Positions 24,171-36,603 of a stretch of DNA of 64,000 nucleotides are shown here, one piece after another. A program made the position numbers and the translations under genes. The first letter of the stretch is position 1; every line of letters begins with the position of its first letter. The notes beneath the pieces are model-generated. The model was not told where the DNA came from. It saw only the letters and a list, made by a program, of their open reading frames with translations, and searched no databases. Source of the DNA: Cavia porcellus. Lineage: Eukaryota > Chordata > Mammalia > Rodentia > Caviidae. The stretch covers positions 206,410,657 through 206,474,656 of the forward strand of contig NW_026947484.1 of the NCBI RefSeq assembly GCF_034190915.1. The letters are read 5' to 3'.

Positions 24171-26490
24171 GTTCTAAAAGTGAAGAACTTTGGAAGGGCA
24201 TTGGATTTCTTAAGGCATTGATGACTTCACAAAATCCCCATAATAGAAACTTTAGGTTTCTCATTTCTTTTCCTTGATTTTTTGTATAAAGCTTCTGCTT
24301 TATTTTATGTTTTTTCTTGAAGTCAACAGAGAAGCCGTTTTTCTCTGCGCTATTGATTTGGATTCACCTGCAATGATTATTTCTTTGTGCACCATTTGGC
24401 TCAAGTATGTCTGCTCCAGAAAAGTGTTTGTGGGTGAATGAAGGTGTACATATATAATTCTGCAAGAAATGTTTTGAGCACAATATATACTGGAGATTTT
24501 TCTGTTTAATGAAATATCACTTTGAAGCTTTCTAATTAATAATTAAAGTTTTAGTCTTTCGTAAATCTAATTTCATGGTACCATAGATGAGTAGAATTTT
24601 GGCTTGAAGATCTGCTGAACTATAAATGAAGCAAGCCTTTGTTGATATAACAAGTTACTCCATCTTTCTACTATACACAGGGCATTACACAGATTTCTAC
24701 ATCTTTAGAGAATGTTTTCTGCCAGTCTCACTGAAAAATTATCAGAATGCATGCAAGATCACAATCATGGAAATTATAAGCTAAAATACTCTATGATTCA
24801 TGGAAAGACATTACCTAGTCTGAGGGAAAAGCTGTATTTTGTGCATGCATGTGTACTTAAGCAATGTGCAATTACATTTTCTCCCTTTTCATTGTTTCTT
24901 GAACTATCTAATCTTTTATTACCACCCTAGGGTCTTAATTCTCACAGATCAAAAACCTGAAACACACAAATACCCTTAAAAGAATTATGCTTTTCGAAAT
25001 GAACATAATTTATGTTAGATATTTAATTTTTTTAACGGAACAACCCTGCATGAAGAAAGTTTTAAATATCCAATTATTTTAAATTTGTAAGTTATATCTT
25101 CTTTGGTTACATAGTACAAAACCATATAGCAGACAATTCTAGCAGAATGTTCTTTAAAAGATGCAACTGGCATAGTGCTGCATACTCAGAAAACACTTAG
25201 TAGGTGCACATTAGTTGGTCATGGAAATTATCTTTTTCTTTTCTTTAATTTGCTTTATACTTAATTGTTTAATATTACATGATTGCAGCATGTGACATAT
25301 ACTTATTATAGATCCATTTTGAGAGATAGACTTTAAAGGCACTCTTAAGGGCAACAGCTAACTCTTGCAGGTTGAAAAATATTTTAAGGCCATTTAGATA
25401 TGTAAGGCATATTAAGCATCCCTAAGGCATGGTGCTTGACTTGGTGCCAGAAATACAAAGCAAAAGAATGAAGCATTCCTAACTTCAGGAACTGAAGATA
25501 CATACTGAGCAGTGTGAGGCCTGTGAAGCAAGCAAGGAGAGCTGTTCTTCTTGTAACTTCCTATGTGCCACTTAAATATGTGTCTCATGCAGTCTACTCA
25601 CATGTTCCTAATTCTTACAACAGCTTGGATTTCCAAACTTTAAACTCCCCCCTGCCATCCTGTCATCTTTTGCCATTCAGTTTTAAAGCTTTTTTCTCAT
25701 CTCTATCCTAGTTTCAAAGGGAAAAATATCTGTTCACTCCATTCTTACTAATTTTTTTTCTGCTTGGAAGAATAATCACTCAGCGTAGGGCTAGAGTTTT
25801 TTTTTTTTTTTTTTCCAGACATTATCTCCATTGAACCATTTAAGACCCACTTTGCTCTCCACTTTTAAAAATCATTTCAGAATGCATCTGCCAAAGACCC
25901 CATTATTGCCACAAACTCTTTAATCAATTCTGTGACTTTCATCTCACCATAGGCAAAGACTTACAGGGAAATTTTAATAGAAATGAATTCTTCATATTTG
26001 ATGAAGGGACAAAACCACTCTATTCGACCTAAGTGATTCTATTTGGATGGTTTTTTTTTGGGGGGGGGCAAACCCTGGATTAGGTTAAATTTGTCAGTGA
26101 CTATCCTTGTGCAAGACAAAATATATAGAACATTGCTAACTTCATGAATTGGATTTAAAAAGGAAAGTGATATAATCAGCTGGAATAAAGGATGAAAGAG
26201 AAGAAAAAAGAAATTTAGGGTAGATACTATTTTTATTTTCCTTATTGGAGATGCTTTAATTCAGATTTTAAATGTGACCACAGAATATAATGATGTTTGG
26301 CACAATGCAGGTGAATTATTTATTCTATACATGACTGAGTGGGTGAATGGAATTTTGGCAAATCAAAAATCTCATCTTTTCCTGCAAAAGCCTAAATACC
26401 ACACTTTATAAAGCTTTCTAATCAAACATTTCATCTACGGAAAAGGAAAACACCTTCTATAAAAGTTGTTATGTTCTGTGTCTATACAGA
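24171..26490. other. Unique AT-rich noncoding DNA
   Basis: No gene recognised. T-run at 25797-25815 and a T9G9-type run at 26050-26067. Faint MIR/L2-type traces may exist at about 25160-25230 ('cacttagtaggtgcac') but are too weak to call. Confidence 0.45.
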
Positions 26491-26493
26491 GAT

Positions 26494-26592
26494 CTTTTTT
26501 TTTTTTTTTTTTTTGGTTCCAATAATGGAAACCAGGACATCACTTTTGCCAAGCAAGTGCTGTGCCACCAAGGTGGTCTGTCCCCCACCCCC
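26494..26592 (-). mobile_element. ID-type SINE, antisense
   Basis: A T20-type run (the reversed A-tail), then 'ggttccaataatggaaacc', 'caggacatcac', 'gccaagcaagtgctgtgcc': the reverse complement of the ID body with its tRNA-like B-box region. Diverged at the right end. Confidence 0.72.
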
Positions 26593-26764
26593 TTCTAGTC
26601 TTTCATCTCTGGGCAACTGGAATTACTTCTAGTAGGCTTCCCTGCCTCCATTGTCAAATCTAACCAGTTCAATTATTAAATAAATCTTTGGAAAATTCCA
26701 ATTACTATTCTACTCAAAACTTTAGATGGCCTTGTATTGTTTCTATAACAAGAGCTTCACCATT

Positions 26765-26950
26765 AACCAAGTGTGGTGACATGCACTTCTAATCCCAGTA
26801 AAAGGGGAGGTTGAGGAAGTTAAGATCGCATATTCAAGCCCAGCTCATGCAACTTAGCGGTTTGTCAAGACCTTTTATGAAAAAAAGATAAATGCTGGCA
26901 ATGTAGGTCAGCAAGAAGTCCCTGAGTTTAATTCCTTATACTGTAAAAAG
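26765..26950 (+). mobile_element. B1-ID composite SINE, sense
   Basis: The left half is B1/Alu-like ('gtgtggtgacatgcactt', 'taatcccagta', 'ttcaagcccagctcatgc', 'aacttagcggtttgtcaaga'). The right half is ID-like ('tgctggcaatgtaggtcagc', 'ccctgagtttaattcc'). The fused order and the 'aacttagc' motif recall B1-ID composites of squirrel-related rodents. Confidence 0.75.
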
Positions 26951-27266
26951 TCAAAGATTTTTATAAATATCCTAATGTACTTTTTAATATAAGTTATTAC
27001 TTTTATTGGTTGTGGTTCAATCAAATGAAATTACTACTATTTGCTCTATGTAGCAAAATTTTTCAGTTTTCAAGTCCTTTCTTCAACTGTTCTGACTTAT
27101 TAAAATATACTTTGTGTGACCTGCTTACATCTAAAGGCTTTCTACTTCAAAACTGAAAGGCCACTATTTTCACAAAGTGAACTCAGTGTACTAACTAATA
27201 TAAAGTCATATCACCTTGCCTAAACTCTTAATACCATGTAATTTTATCTCTATGCATATAACATGA

Positions 27267-27270
<4 letters not shown>

Positions 27271-27308
<38 letters not shown>
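27271..27308. repeat. (TG)n microsatellite
   Basis: About 18 TG dinucleotides without interruption, preceded by 'aatatatg'. Confidence 0.98.
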
Positions 27309-27309
<1 letters not shown>

Positions 27310-27310
<1 letters not shown>

Positions 27311-28870
27311 ATAATTAAAACCTCCTTGAAGGAAATAATGGTGTTGTCCTTTCCTTTATGATCTCCTTTGTGCATTATCTCTCATACTTTCATATAGTAC
27401 ACATCTAATAGTAATTTCTAACACAATTTGGGGTGAAGTCTTACAATTACAGAAACGTGAGAATAAAAGGATCATCAACATAAATAATTTTATCATGAAG
27501 AAACAAGTCCATCTATTTCACATTGAAAGTCAAGAAAGTCAAGTGAGAACCACAGGCCTTTACAAATCAATCAGCCATTCTTGAAAAAGGAATGAAGAAG
27601 TCATGGAATTACCTGGTGCAGAACCTACTGACAAGTCTAAAAAATGTATTAAGACAAAACAAAATTAGAGTATAGTGACCTACATTTGGAAGAAGACAAC
27701 AAGGGCAGCCAATGATAGGTGCTGTTATGTGGTTTTGGTCCCAATCATGAATCAGAAATCACAGAACACACTTGATTTAGAGAGATAGAAATGCCTTGAT
27801 TTACAGAGGCAGCTTCCATTTTTCATGTTATTCAATAAAATGGTTAGGAAAGTGTGTTGTAATTAAAGGCTTTCTAAAATGTTAGCTAAAGATTAATTTA
27901 AAATTGCATTATACTTCCGGGATTCTGTGGCTGATTAATTGATCTATCATTTCTTTTCTGAAGAGTCATTCACATACAAGGGAAGCTTCAACAAAGCTTT
28001 GGCCTTTACTTATGGTATAAATAGAAGGCATTTCTTTTGTTTGTGGGTAGGTGGGAAAAAAGAACACTATAGAGGATGCAAATTTTCTTTAGAGTTCACA
28101 CCCAAGCAGTCAGGAGGGGCTGTGTGAGGGCTGGAATGGAGTCTGAGTGCAAACACTAACAGTAACATCTATAGTCTTGGGACTCAGGACAGTGGCTATT
28201 GAAGGGGCAGCAACAAGAGGTTTGGAACGTGAGCAACCCCAGAACTGGCAGTATACAGAAGGTACCACTTTTGACAACAGAAACCTACACTGGAAGTTGA
28301 AGAGTCTCCTTGGAGGCTTGTTGACTAAAGGAAAGAAAGAGGAAGCTGAATGTATGATACTAATGATATAGACTGGGAAAATTTGAACAAGGACACGATT
28401 TCAAATCTTTAAAATCTGCCTTAGATTGTAGGAATAGAGATGGAAATATTGATTTGAAAAAGTGGGAGGCCATCCAAACATTTATCTCTATACTTACAGG
28501 ATCTCCTTCACAAAAAGCAAGCATAAATAAATTAAAAAAAAAAAAAAACAAAAACAAAAACAGAAAGCCAGGATTCACATAAATATACTCCTATACTCCA
28601 AAAGACAATAGGAGAATAAGAAAAGAACATGTTTTCAAATTGAAAACTTTTGAAAAATTACAAGCATAAAACAAAAATGTTAAACAGTACTTTAAAATGA
28701 ATTACAAGTGATTTTAAAAGCAACTACAGTTAAAAAAGTATTATGAATTATAAATTTAAAGCTGAGAATGCAAGCAGAAAAGCAATAGAAAACAATACAA
28801 TAAAAATTATCATAATTCAGGAGAAAAAGAAAAAGCCAAAATCACTTCAGTAATTAATAATATATTACAA
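27310..28870. other. Unique AT-rich noncoding DNA
   Basis: No gene recognised. An A-rich AAAAAC-type run lies at about 28530-28560. Frames at 27939-28371 are short and motif-free. Confidence 0.45.
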
Positions 28871-28874
28871 AACA

Positions 28875-29228
28875 CCTATTAAAGCTGCCAAACTGCCTTT
28901 AAATACTGTGAACTATGTGATTCAAATAGCAGATGTTTATTTTTCCATCTTTTCATGCTAGACAGTCCAAGATGAAGGTCAGATACTGGTTTCAGATGAA
29001 GTTGTCTTCTTAGATCCTTTCAAACACTGTATGCTCATATTCTTGTTGCACAGACATGAATCCCTCCTCTTCTTCCATGTCCATAAATGCAATCAAAATA
29101 GGAACCTCCACAATGACTTCATTTAACCTCAATTGTCTCCTAAACAGTCTCCAAATATAGTCACACTGGGGCTTCAACACAGGAGTTAGTTTCTTGGTTA
29201 GGGGACATAATCTGGTAACTAGCATGAC
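28875..29228 (-). repeat. ERVL-MaLR LTR (MLT1-like), antisense
   Basis: Reverse complement of the MaLR order: 'gctgccaaactgcctttaaa', 'gatgtttatttttccat' (reversed AATAAA), 'gtccaagatgaaggtcag', then 'tctccaaatatagtcacact', 'gggcttcaacacaggag' and 'taggggacataatctgg'. The middle third is lost or diverged. The 73-codon minus-strand frame is derived from this LTR. Confidence 0.7.
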
Positions 29229-29337
29229 CAAAGAGATATGTGTGTCCTGCAGGTGACATGAACGACAGAGAAAAAACTAGAAAAGAAAACAAATAAAGAA
29301 ATTGAAAAACATCAAAGAGAAAATTAAAGAAGGCAAA

Positions 29338-29475
29338 GCTGGGCATGGTGGTGCACATTTGTAGTCCCAGCACTGGGGGCTGAGTGAGGAGGTTTGCCCA
29401 AGTTGGAAATCAGCCTAGACTACACAGTAAAGTCAAGGTCAGCCTGAACTACATAGAAAGCCTATTTCAGCCCCC
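29338..29475 (+). mobile_element. B1 SINE, sense, with internal duplication
   Basis: 'gctgggcatggtggtgca', 'tagtcccagcactggggg', then two related blocks, 'cagcctagactacacagta' and 'cagcctgaactacatagaa', which are the ~29-bp duplication of rodent B1. Ends 'gcctatttcag' without a clear A-tail. Confidence 0.9.
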
Positions 29476-29489
29476 CGCACCCCTCACCC

Positions 29490-30727
29490 CACCTCTCTAC
29501 AAAGTATAAAAGGCAGAGATAAAAGATGCAAATGTATATTTTCAGTTTCCCAGGAGAAAACAGACATGAATTAGAGCTAATGTTGGAAACCATATTCAAG
29601 AAAATATAATGAAACAAAGGCATGAAAAGTTATAAGGTCCATTTTTTACCCACAAAAGCTGACTCAGAATGATTATGTTTGAAACATAGCAGAGAAAGCA
29701 AGTGAGTTGACATTCGCCTTCTTGACGGAAAAATTTGATGTAAGAAACTAAAGGAGTGACATTTTCAAGATGCTCAAGCAAAGAAAGGGAGTGAAACAGG
29801 TTATTCTGTTCAAGTTGTCCTTCAAGTACAACAGTTACAGAAAAACTAGGAGCAAACAGAAACCTCAAGGAATGCTGCGCCTCGAAATTTTAAGAAAACT
29901 ATACAAGATGAGTTTAATAAAAACATTCTAGTGAAGACTGACAATGAGACTGATCGTGAGAGTATATAATTCTCAAATGGATTTTAAAAAGCTATGGGCA
30001 AACAGTAAGGAAGCCTTTGTTAATGCTTTATGCTGTGTTGATGTAAAAATAATATATTAACCATGGGAAAAACAGAGAGAAGAGACAAATGGTGTTGTTG
30101 CATAGTATTTAAGAGTCGTAAATAATAGAACCTTAAGAATACAAAGACGTCTAGTAAATTTCTTGGATTAAATACACAGGAAATTTATGTTTGAATACAT
30201 ATCTTAGTATGCCCTGTATGTGTTTAATTTTCATGTTATTTTCTCAGATCAGACTGCAGATTTCTACAAAAACATTACTTTGTAGGAAAGGTAATGTTTG
30301 CAAATTTATTTTTGTAAAACAAGCACTCATTCATTCCTTCAGCAATTATTTAAAGATCTCATATGTGTCTTTGAAAAATATTGAATGTTAATATTTGTTT
30401 TATTTTCTCAAGTCAGACCTTTAAAACAGTTCTACTTTAGACATCCAGAGATGTCATTTGGTCAACTCCCTTGCAATGTGTCAGGTAAATTTATAAATAA
30501 GAATCATTTAAGAGACACTTACGAGTACTTTTCAGTCTAGCAGTTACCAGAAAAGAAAAAGACATTTGCAAGCATCTAAACAGCAAAGTGACCATGGCAG
30601 CCATGGTTCAGCTTATACTGAAAAATTTCTAGGCACTTTTTTGCACTTATTTGCTTTTAATCTTTAGAAAATTAGAACACAGATATAGCCAATTTGGGTC
30701 ATTTTGAATTCTCTCTCTCCTCTTGTT
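29490..30727. other. Unique AT-rich noncoding DNA
   Basis: No gene or repeat recognised. Confidence 0.45.
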
Positions 30728-30728
30728 T

Positions 30729-30737
30729 CTTTCTGTC

Positions 30738-30776
<39 letters not shown>

Positions 30777-30810
30777 AACTCTATGTCTCTCTAACTCTCT
30801 CTCTGTCTGA
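30729..30810. repeat. (CTGT)n / (CT)n microsatellite
   Basis: About ten CTGT units followed by CT-rich degenerate units. The Arg/Glu/Asp-rich minus-strand frame across it is repeat-derived. Confidence 0.96.
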
Positions 30811-30814
30811 CAGA

Positions 30815-33030
30815 ACTGATATTTTTCTCTAGATTGGTATCTTACTCGCACTGTGCAGTAGAGGCTGTGGTTAAGGGACCAGGGCATAGGAATGCCTTCT
30901 CTACTCAATAACCAGCAAGCTAATTTGATGTTCCTATTGACTTGAATCTGTCTGCCTTATATCTTCATCCTGTGAGTGTGTGACCTCTTCTGCAGAGATC
31001 TGCTGCTTCTGGGCATTTTGAAAAGGGTCGAAATTGTCTGGAAAACTACTCTCTGTGCTTTGCAAAATAATGAAAAGAGAGAACATTTCCCATCTGCTAC
31101 TTGCAGCAATGCCTCAGTAATAAATTGTAAATGTATGTTTTAATTTCAATTCAGTTCGTTTCTGGAGAACTATATCAAAGTATTTAGATTTTTAACCTAA
31201 CTACTCCTTATCTATCGCTTTTAATGATTCGTTGTTTCTCTCAGCTTTATTTTTTTCCATTCTGCTTCTTAACAGACAGCTCTTTAGTTTCCTGAGTCAT
31301 TCTGTGATTTTTTCCAACAAAACGAAAATACAAGAGTTAATATTTGACCACACTCTCAATCTTGAAATTCCATACATTTCCTAATGTATTTTAAAAACCA
31401 GGCAATTAAGAAAATGGTCTTGTCTTTCACCATCTCAGAAAATTAGGGAAACTTTTGTCATAGTTATATTGCATTTCTGAAAACAATTAAAGTGTTTTGC
31501 ATTTTGTCTAAAACTCTTGTTTTCTTTGAGTTTTTGTGTATGCACCAGCTATTTGAAAAATAAAGAACTAATTTTTCTCTTTTTCCCTCTCCTTTATTAC
31601 CTTGCAAATTGTTTGAATAAGGGCTCAGATGAGTTATTTTAGTGTATGGACAAATATACTGCTATTTTAGCTGTCTAAAGAATAACACATGCTTTTAACA
31701 TTATGAAGAAATTTAGTAGTTTGTTTCCTGACTCTCTTAACAGTGGGCTTTACTTGGACAACTAGAACCACTTTCTGAGTCCAATTATTTTCAGTGTTCT
31801 GGGTCTTTTCAGATAGCGTGACATCTAAAACAGGTTGGAAAACAAATAGCTTGCTCCTGGGATTTTCATGCATGTGCACTCTTCTTACAAGAGTTGTTAC
31901 AAGAGCTGATTTCCCAGCCTATTTCTGAGATCTTAAGAGTTACTCTTTCAAATCAACTTGCTCTGACCACTGGCCCATGTAACTGAATTTGCTCTCCAAA
32001 CCCTGTCTGTTAACCCTGACCTTACGCTTCCTATGCTGTTTGCTACAGTTAGCACAATACTTTTCAAACCTGCATCCTCTAACACAAGATTGTGCCTATG
32101 GTGAGAACTTGGTAATTTGCTGAATGACAGAACTGGTTATAGCATGCAGTGAACCACTGAGATGGGGAAACTGGAACTGCTAGCTTGTTGAGATTTGTAA
32201 GGAATCTTAGTGTGCAAAACCATAAATAGATGGAATGGCTACATAGGACATTTTCCTATATTTTTAACTTGTCTTTTTCTGTATATATTTACATTGAGTT
32301 TGAATAAGTGTTGGACACCGTAGAAATGGAAATAGACCATCCTTCAGATCATAATCTCATTAGCTACTAAACTTTTCCTGGTTCTACTCTATATTCCCCT
32401 TCTCAGAATGATATGAAACCTAAATGTGGAGAAAAATACTGTTTTCATCACTTTGAAGATACAGTGAAATGTCTTATGACCCGAGGTTAGAGGGAGAAAG
32501 TTTGGTTATGAGATATCCAAATACAGTGAAGATGTATAAAATAAAATACTTGATTGCAGACTTCTTTAATGGAATGAAATGCCTTAAGAACATCAAAAGA
32601 TAACACAGCATGTTGAAGAAAGACAGCACTGTAGGGTCAGAGAAGCAAGGAACAGGTAAGCAAATTGTGTTGAGAACTGAGTACCTCAGTATGCTTGGTT
32701 TTTAGCAATAGAACCTATTCAGTTGTTAAGCATGCCTTGAGAATGTCATAGAGCTTTCTTCAAGACTTTAGGAAGCAACTGGTGACCTTAGAAAATAACT
32801 CCTGCGCCTATTTGGCTGTTGGCACAAGCTTTCCTATATAAGCATGCATATACTTCGCTTACTGGTCAGATGACAGACAACTCTGCCTTCTGTTACCGCC
32901 ATGATCCCTTCAGTGAGGCTTTCAAGAATCAGAAACTCTTTTTATTTGTACTTCCAACTTTAATGTGTCATGTGACTGTGTTAAGAGGGAACTTGTTTTA
33001 TATTTTTATTTCTTTTTTTTCCCTGTAACT
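30815..33030. other. Unique noncoding DNA
   Basis: No gene or confident repeat recognised. 31880-32120 is somewhat GC-richer, without coding signs. Confidence 0.45.
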
Positions 33031-33034
33031 ATTT

Positions 33035-33545
33035 TGCCTTAGCTGGGGGCACTCTGGGAGCTTTCGTAGCCCAGACAGCAAGGGCCTGAAGAGCTTTCTC
33101 TGTGTGTGTTTTTATGTCCTTTCGAAATGTCAGTTAGCACCTCTAAAATAAAGTCTGCCATCAAAGACACACACTCATCTCCTCCCTGTCTGGTGTACCA
33201 AAGATAGACATTACTCTGTCTGCTTCAGTTCTCAGCTTCCTGTCATGTTTGGCAAAAATTTAATTGCCTCGCCTTTCAGAACAACTTTTTATTTGTTTTG
33301 TTAGCTTTGAAATATCCTCTCAAGGAGAGTTTTTGGAGCAGGGGACTGTAGGCAGCTTTTGTTTCGATTGCTTCGTGATTGGCTTCCAGTGTCCTTTAAA
33401 ATGAAATTTTTTGCCCAGAAAAGATGCCACAGGCTGTGTTGGCTGGTTCAGAAGAATGGCAATTCACACAGGGAGCCATGTTTACTCAGGTTTGGCTTCA
33501 GGCTGGGTCTCCAACACAGGCATGTAGTACCTGGTGGCATGGTTA
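33035..33545. promoter_or_regulatory. Candidate conserved noncoding element
   Basis: A repeat-free, compositionally balanced block with several homeobox-type AT cores ('aaatttaattgcc') and E-box/NFI-like bits ('ttggcttccagtg', 'tgccacaggctgtgttggct'). It contrasts with the decayed AT-rich sequence around it. This is an inference from texture only; no alignment was possible. Confidence 0.25.
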
Positions 33546-33654
33546 TCACCTTAGTAAATTGAGTTAAGTAAAAATGATGATAATACTAATATCACCTCAC
33601 ACTGGGATTTTCTTATTCCAAATTTATGTTCCTGTGTTCTAGAAGGTCCTTCCC

Positions 33655-33955
33655 TCATATCCTGTGATCTAAACTGATCCTTCAAGCGTGGCTCAAATGT
33701 GATATAGAGTTGATGCCACCTGTCCTCGGGTGTCATAGCACTTTTCACACATGTGGACAGAACGACAACAGGATAAAAGTGGTGGAAGTGAGCTAGCTTA
33801 GCTTTCCTGTTCTGCCTGCCCCACACTTTGAGGTGCTGAAGGTTACGCAGTGTGTCTGCCATGTTACTGATCCTCCATGCTTCCTCACCTACCCCAGGGC
33901 CTGATGCACACTAGTTTCTTAAAAGACACTTGTTGAGTAAAGGAGTAAAGGTAAC
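33655..33955 (+). mobile_element. L2 (LINE-2) 3' end remnant
   Basis: Sequence order matches the L2 3' end: 'ccttcaagcgtggctcaaat' , 'gatgccacctgtcctcg', 'tgtcatagcacttttcacac', then 'agggcctgatgcacac' and 'cacttgttgagtaaagg'. Strongly diverged, as expected of this ancient family. The 103-codon minus-strand frame at 33551-33862 overlaps it and is probably chance. Confidence 0.55.
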
Positions 33956-33959
33956 TGGA

Positions 33960-34560
33960 ACTTTTACACATATGTTTCACTTTGCATCCTGCCCTCAAAT
34001 ATCACACCATCAGACACAAATATTCACATAGAATAAAGCATGAAAGAAAAGTGGTGAAGAGAGGTAAAGGAAAGTGACAAGCTTTGTTTTGGATTTTTGC
34101 AAAAGAAGTCAGAATCTCTCAAAACTGATAAACAATGAGAATAGTAAGGCTTCACAGAGGAGGTACCTGGGCATGTGTGGCCATTTTCTCTAGGGTAGAG
34201 TGATACACATTATGCTAATAAGGAGAACTGAGAGGGTAAGGAAAAATCAGGAGGAAGCTTTGGAAGCAGAGTTAGAGGCATTGCCCCTGGTCTTTACAGA
34301 GTGTAAAGGTCCACTTGGGGGACGGGGATCAATACCTGGAGAGGACACAAGCAGAAATGGAACTCCCTGAGGTCTCAGGAAAAAAATTTTGAGAATTTAA
34401 TGTGAGATGAACATGCATGGACCCTGTTCCCAATATTCCAAAGAAAATTTGTCAAGAAGACCAAGCATTCCTGAGTGTGTGACATGGAATGCCCCTTTCA
34501 CTGTGACCCACTGGCATTGTATGGGAAAGCTTTTTCACAGGAGGTACAAGGCTAGAGTTT
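33960..34560. other. Unique noncoding DNA
   Basis: No recognised feature. Confidence 0.4.
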
Positions 34561-34564
34561 AGTT

Positions 34565-34695
34565 CTTTTCCTTTTACACAGTCTCTGTGTGACACAGGGG
34601 GAGTCACTAATTCTCAGTGGGCCTCAGCTGATTTTTCCGTAATATAGTAATAATGGTGTTCTATCTACTTGAAGGCGAAGGATTCTGTGGAGTGA
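34565..34695 (+). mobile_element. MIR SINE remnant, sense
   Basis: Contains the MIR core in diverged form: 'tctctgtgtgacacagggg', 'agtcactaattctcagtggg', 'cctcagctgatttttccg', 'taatatagtaataatggtg'. Fits the usual order of CORE and 3' part. Confidence 0.72.
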
Positions 34696-34699
34696 TTTA

Positions 34700-35420
34700 C
34701 TGAGTTCCTCAGCTACTGTAAAATCTATTGTACCTTCCTGCAATTCTTACCTGTGTGAATTCATTTGAATTAGAGTTTATTACTTAAGTTACTATTCTGT
34801 GAAGTTTTGTGATAGACATTTTTCACACAGTCTACATAGCACAATCAGCTTGCAATAACTTTTTGTTTTGTAGTATTTAAAAATTTTGTATTTAACCAAG
34901 ATAAATATTTTAATAAGAGTAGAATGTTGCAAGTAGATTTTTTCCTTATGATCTGAAATACAGAGGGCAGAATGATATTTAAATATTATAGGGACAGTAC
35001 TATCTGATAAATATAGTTTTATTTAATTTGATGATATTTGGGCACTCTGAGCTTATCAAAGAAATGTCTAGTTTTCTGTGGAATAAGTTTTAGAAGACTA
35101 GATAAGATTATTAAAATTTTAGCTTTTTATGAGAAAAATTCCTCCTAGTCAGGTAAATGTCTCCTTTCAGTTACCGCCCCAATACTGTACAAACACAAAC
35201 ATGCTATTTAAAAATATGGCTAATTACAAAATATTGTACATATTTATTAGATAAAAAATGAAAAAGAAGAAAAACCTAAAAGAGAAATTAAAATCACTTC
35301 ATAAAAATAGCCAATTGTAACATTAACATCTCTTTTCAGTGCACCTAATATGTACCTGTTTTATCTCTCTTTCCTTGTGTATTTGTGTTTACGATCACAC
35401 ATACTTATGTTGTAGATCTA
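34700..35420. other. AT-rich noncoding DNA
   Basis: No recognised feature. Confidence 0.4.
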
Positions 35421-35424
35421 GAAT

Positions 35425-35755
35425 GTCTCACAAAAGCCTCATGGTCACATGTGGGACTTTTGGAGGATGCTATCCTCATCAAAGACACAGTTGCTATTGG
35501 AGGTGGGGCCTGATTGAGGACTCATGTCTCTTGGGGGGCATAACCTGGAAGAGTGTATGTCTCTCCAACTCCTCTCTTTACTTGCATCCTGGCCATCGAC
35601 CTATGAGCAGCTTTTCTCTGTTCCAGGACCTCATCATGTCGTTTCTGCATTTGAGTCTGCTGTCCATGGACTGAAACTTCTAAAACTCTTCTCTTTTTAA
35701 TTGTGGGAAATAGGTAGTTTGTCTCAGTCAAGAGGAAATGACTAACAGATATAGT
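35425..35755 (+). repeat. MaLR-like LTR, sense
   Basis: 'gtgggacttttggaggatg', 'attggaggtggggcctgatt', 'gctgtccatggactgaaac', 'ttctaaaactcttctc' and a 'gtttgtctcagtcaagagg...gactaacagatata' end. The same plan as the copies at 1.6 and 41.2 kb. The 111- and 114-codon frames on opposite strands lie inside or across it. Confidence 0.7.
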
Positions 35756-35889
35756 AAAACTGGGACTGAAGCCATTGCTGAGATTGTACATGACTATGTG
35801 ATTCAGAAACTTTTCCAGGTGGTTTGTGGGACAAGTTGGAAAGGTCTGGAGAGGCTGTTGGGGCAAGATAATAAACTTATAGATACTTC

Positions 35890-36347
35890 ATGATCAGTTT
35901 CAGGACTCTGACCAAGTTGCAGTTCTGACTTCTCTGGTAAATTCAATTGACCTTGACAATGTCATAGCAATTGCCTATACCTTAAGTCACCTTGCTCTGA
36001 CCTGTGTTCTCTTTCTGCAACATTCCTATATTATGATAATGTCTTTTATGGCTCTCATTCTGTAAGAGTCTCCTCCCATGTTTCCTGGAATATTTCCATT
36101 GTTTCAAGACTAGCCTATTGTCAATATATTATTCAATGTATGTAACCAACGAGATAATGTTTTGTTATTTGCTTTGTAACTCCCATTTCTAATGTGATAT
36201 AGATTGGACTCCTTTGGAATGAGGGGCTATTGTCACTGTGGAATGATCTCACAGCAGAATTAAATGCTACCTTCTCATCTGCTTGATGCAAGAGTCTTCT
36301 GTGTGCCTTGGTCTGGCTTAGCCTAGTTTAAAAAGTTTTCTGCAACA
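35890..36347 (+). repeat. Retroviral-type LTR remnant, sense
   Basis: The right half has LTR features: 'gaggggctattgtcactg', 'gaatgatctcacagcaga', ATTAAA polyadenylation-like hexamer at 36259-36264, a U5-like 'cttgatgcaagagtcttctg' and a terminus in CA at 36347 ('tgcaaca'). The left border (about 35890) is a guess. No gag, pol or env frame is seen. Confidence 0.5.
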
Positions 36348-36603
36348 ATTCCAGTTAGAGAAATTCTAGAATGCAGTAAGTAGAGGTTGATGGGAGATTC
36401 CATTCAGAGCTCAGAAGATAAGAATTCGGATAGAAATGTACACAGCACAGAAAAGATGCAGGTGTTTTCAGCTAGAAGCAAGGACTCCGTTGGCAGCTGG
36501 ACTTGAGGCCCTATGTATGATGTTCTTGTGGAAAACTTGTCTACCCAAGTTTACCCAAATCATCTACTTTGCATAAAACTAAAATTAAGGGTGGTGAACT
36601 AAT

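Noticed and set aside
33551..33862. 103-codon minus-strand frame starting MADTLRNLQHL
   Set aside because: It overlaps an L2 remnant in antisense and shows no domain, splice border or composition that stands apart from chance.
35339..35866. 111- and 114-codon frames on opposite strands
   Set aside because: Both lie in or across a MaLR-like LTR, which is GC-richer and therefore naturally carries longer open frames.
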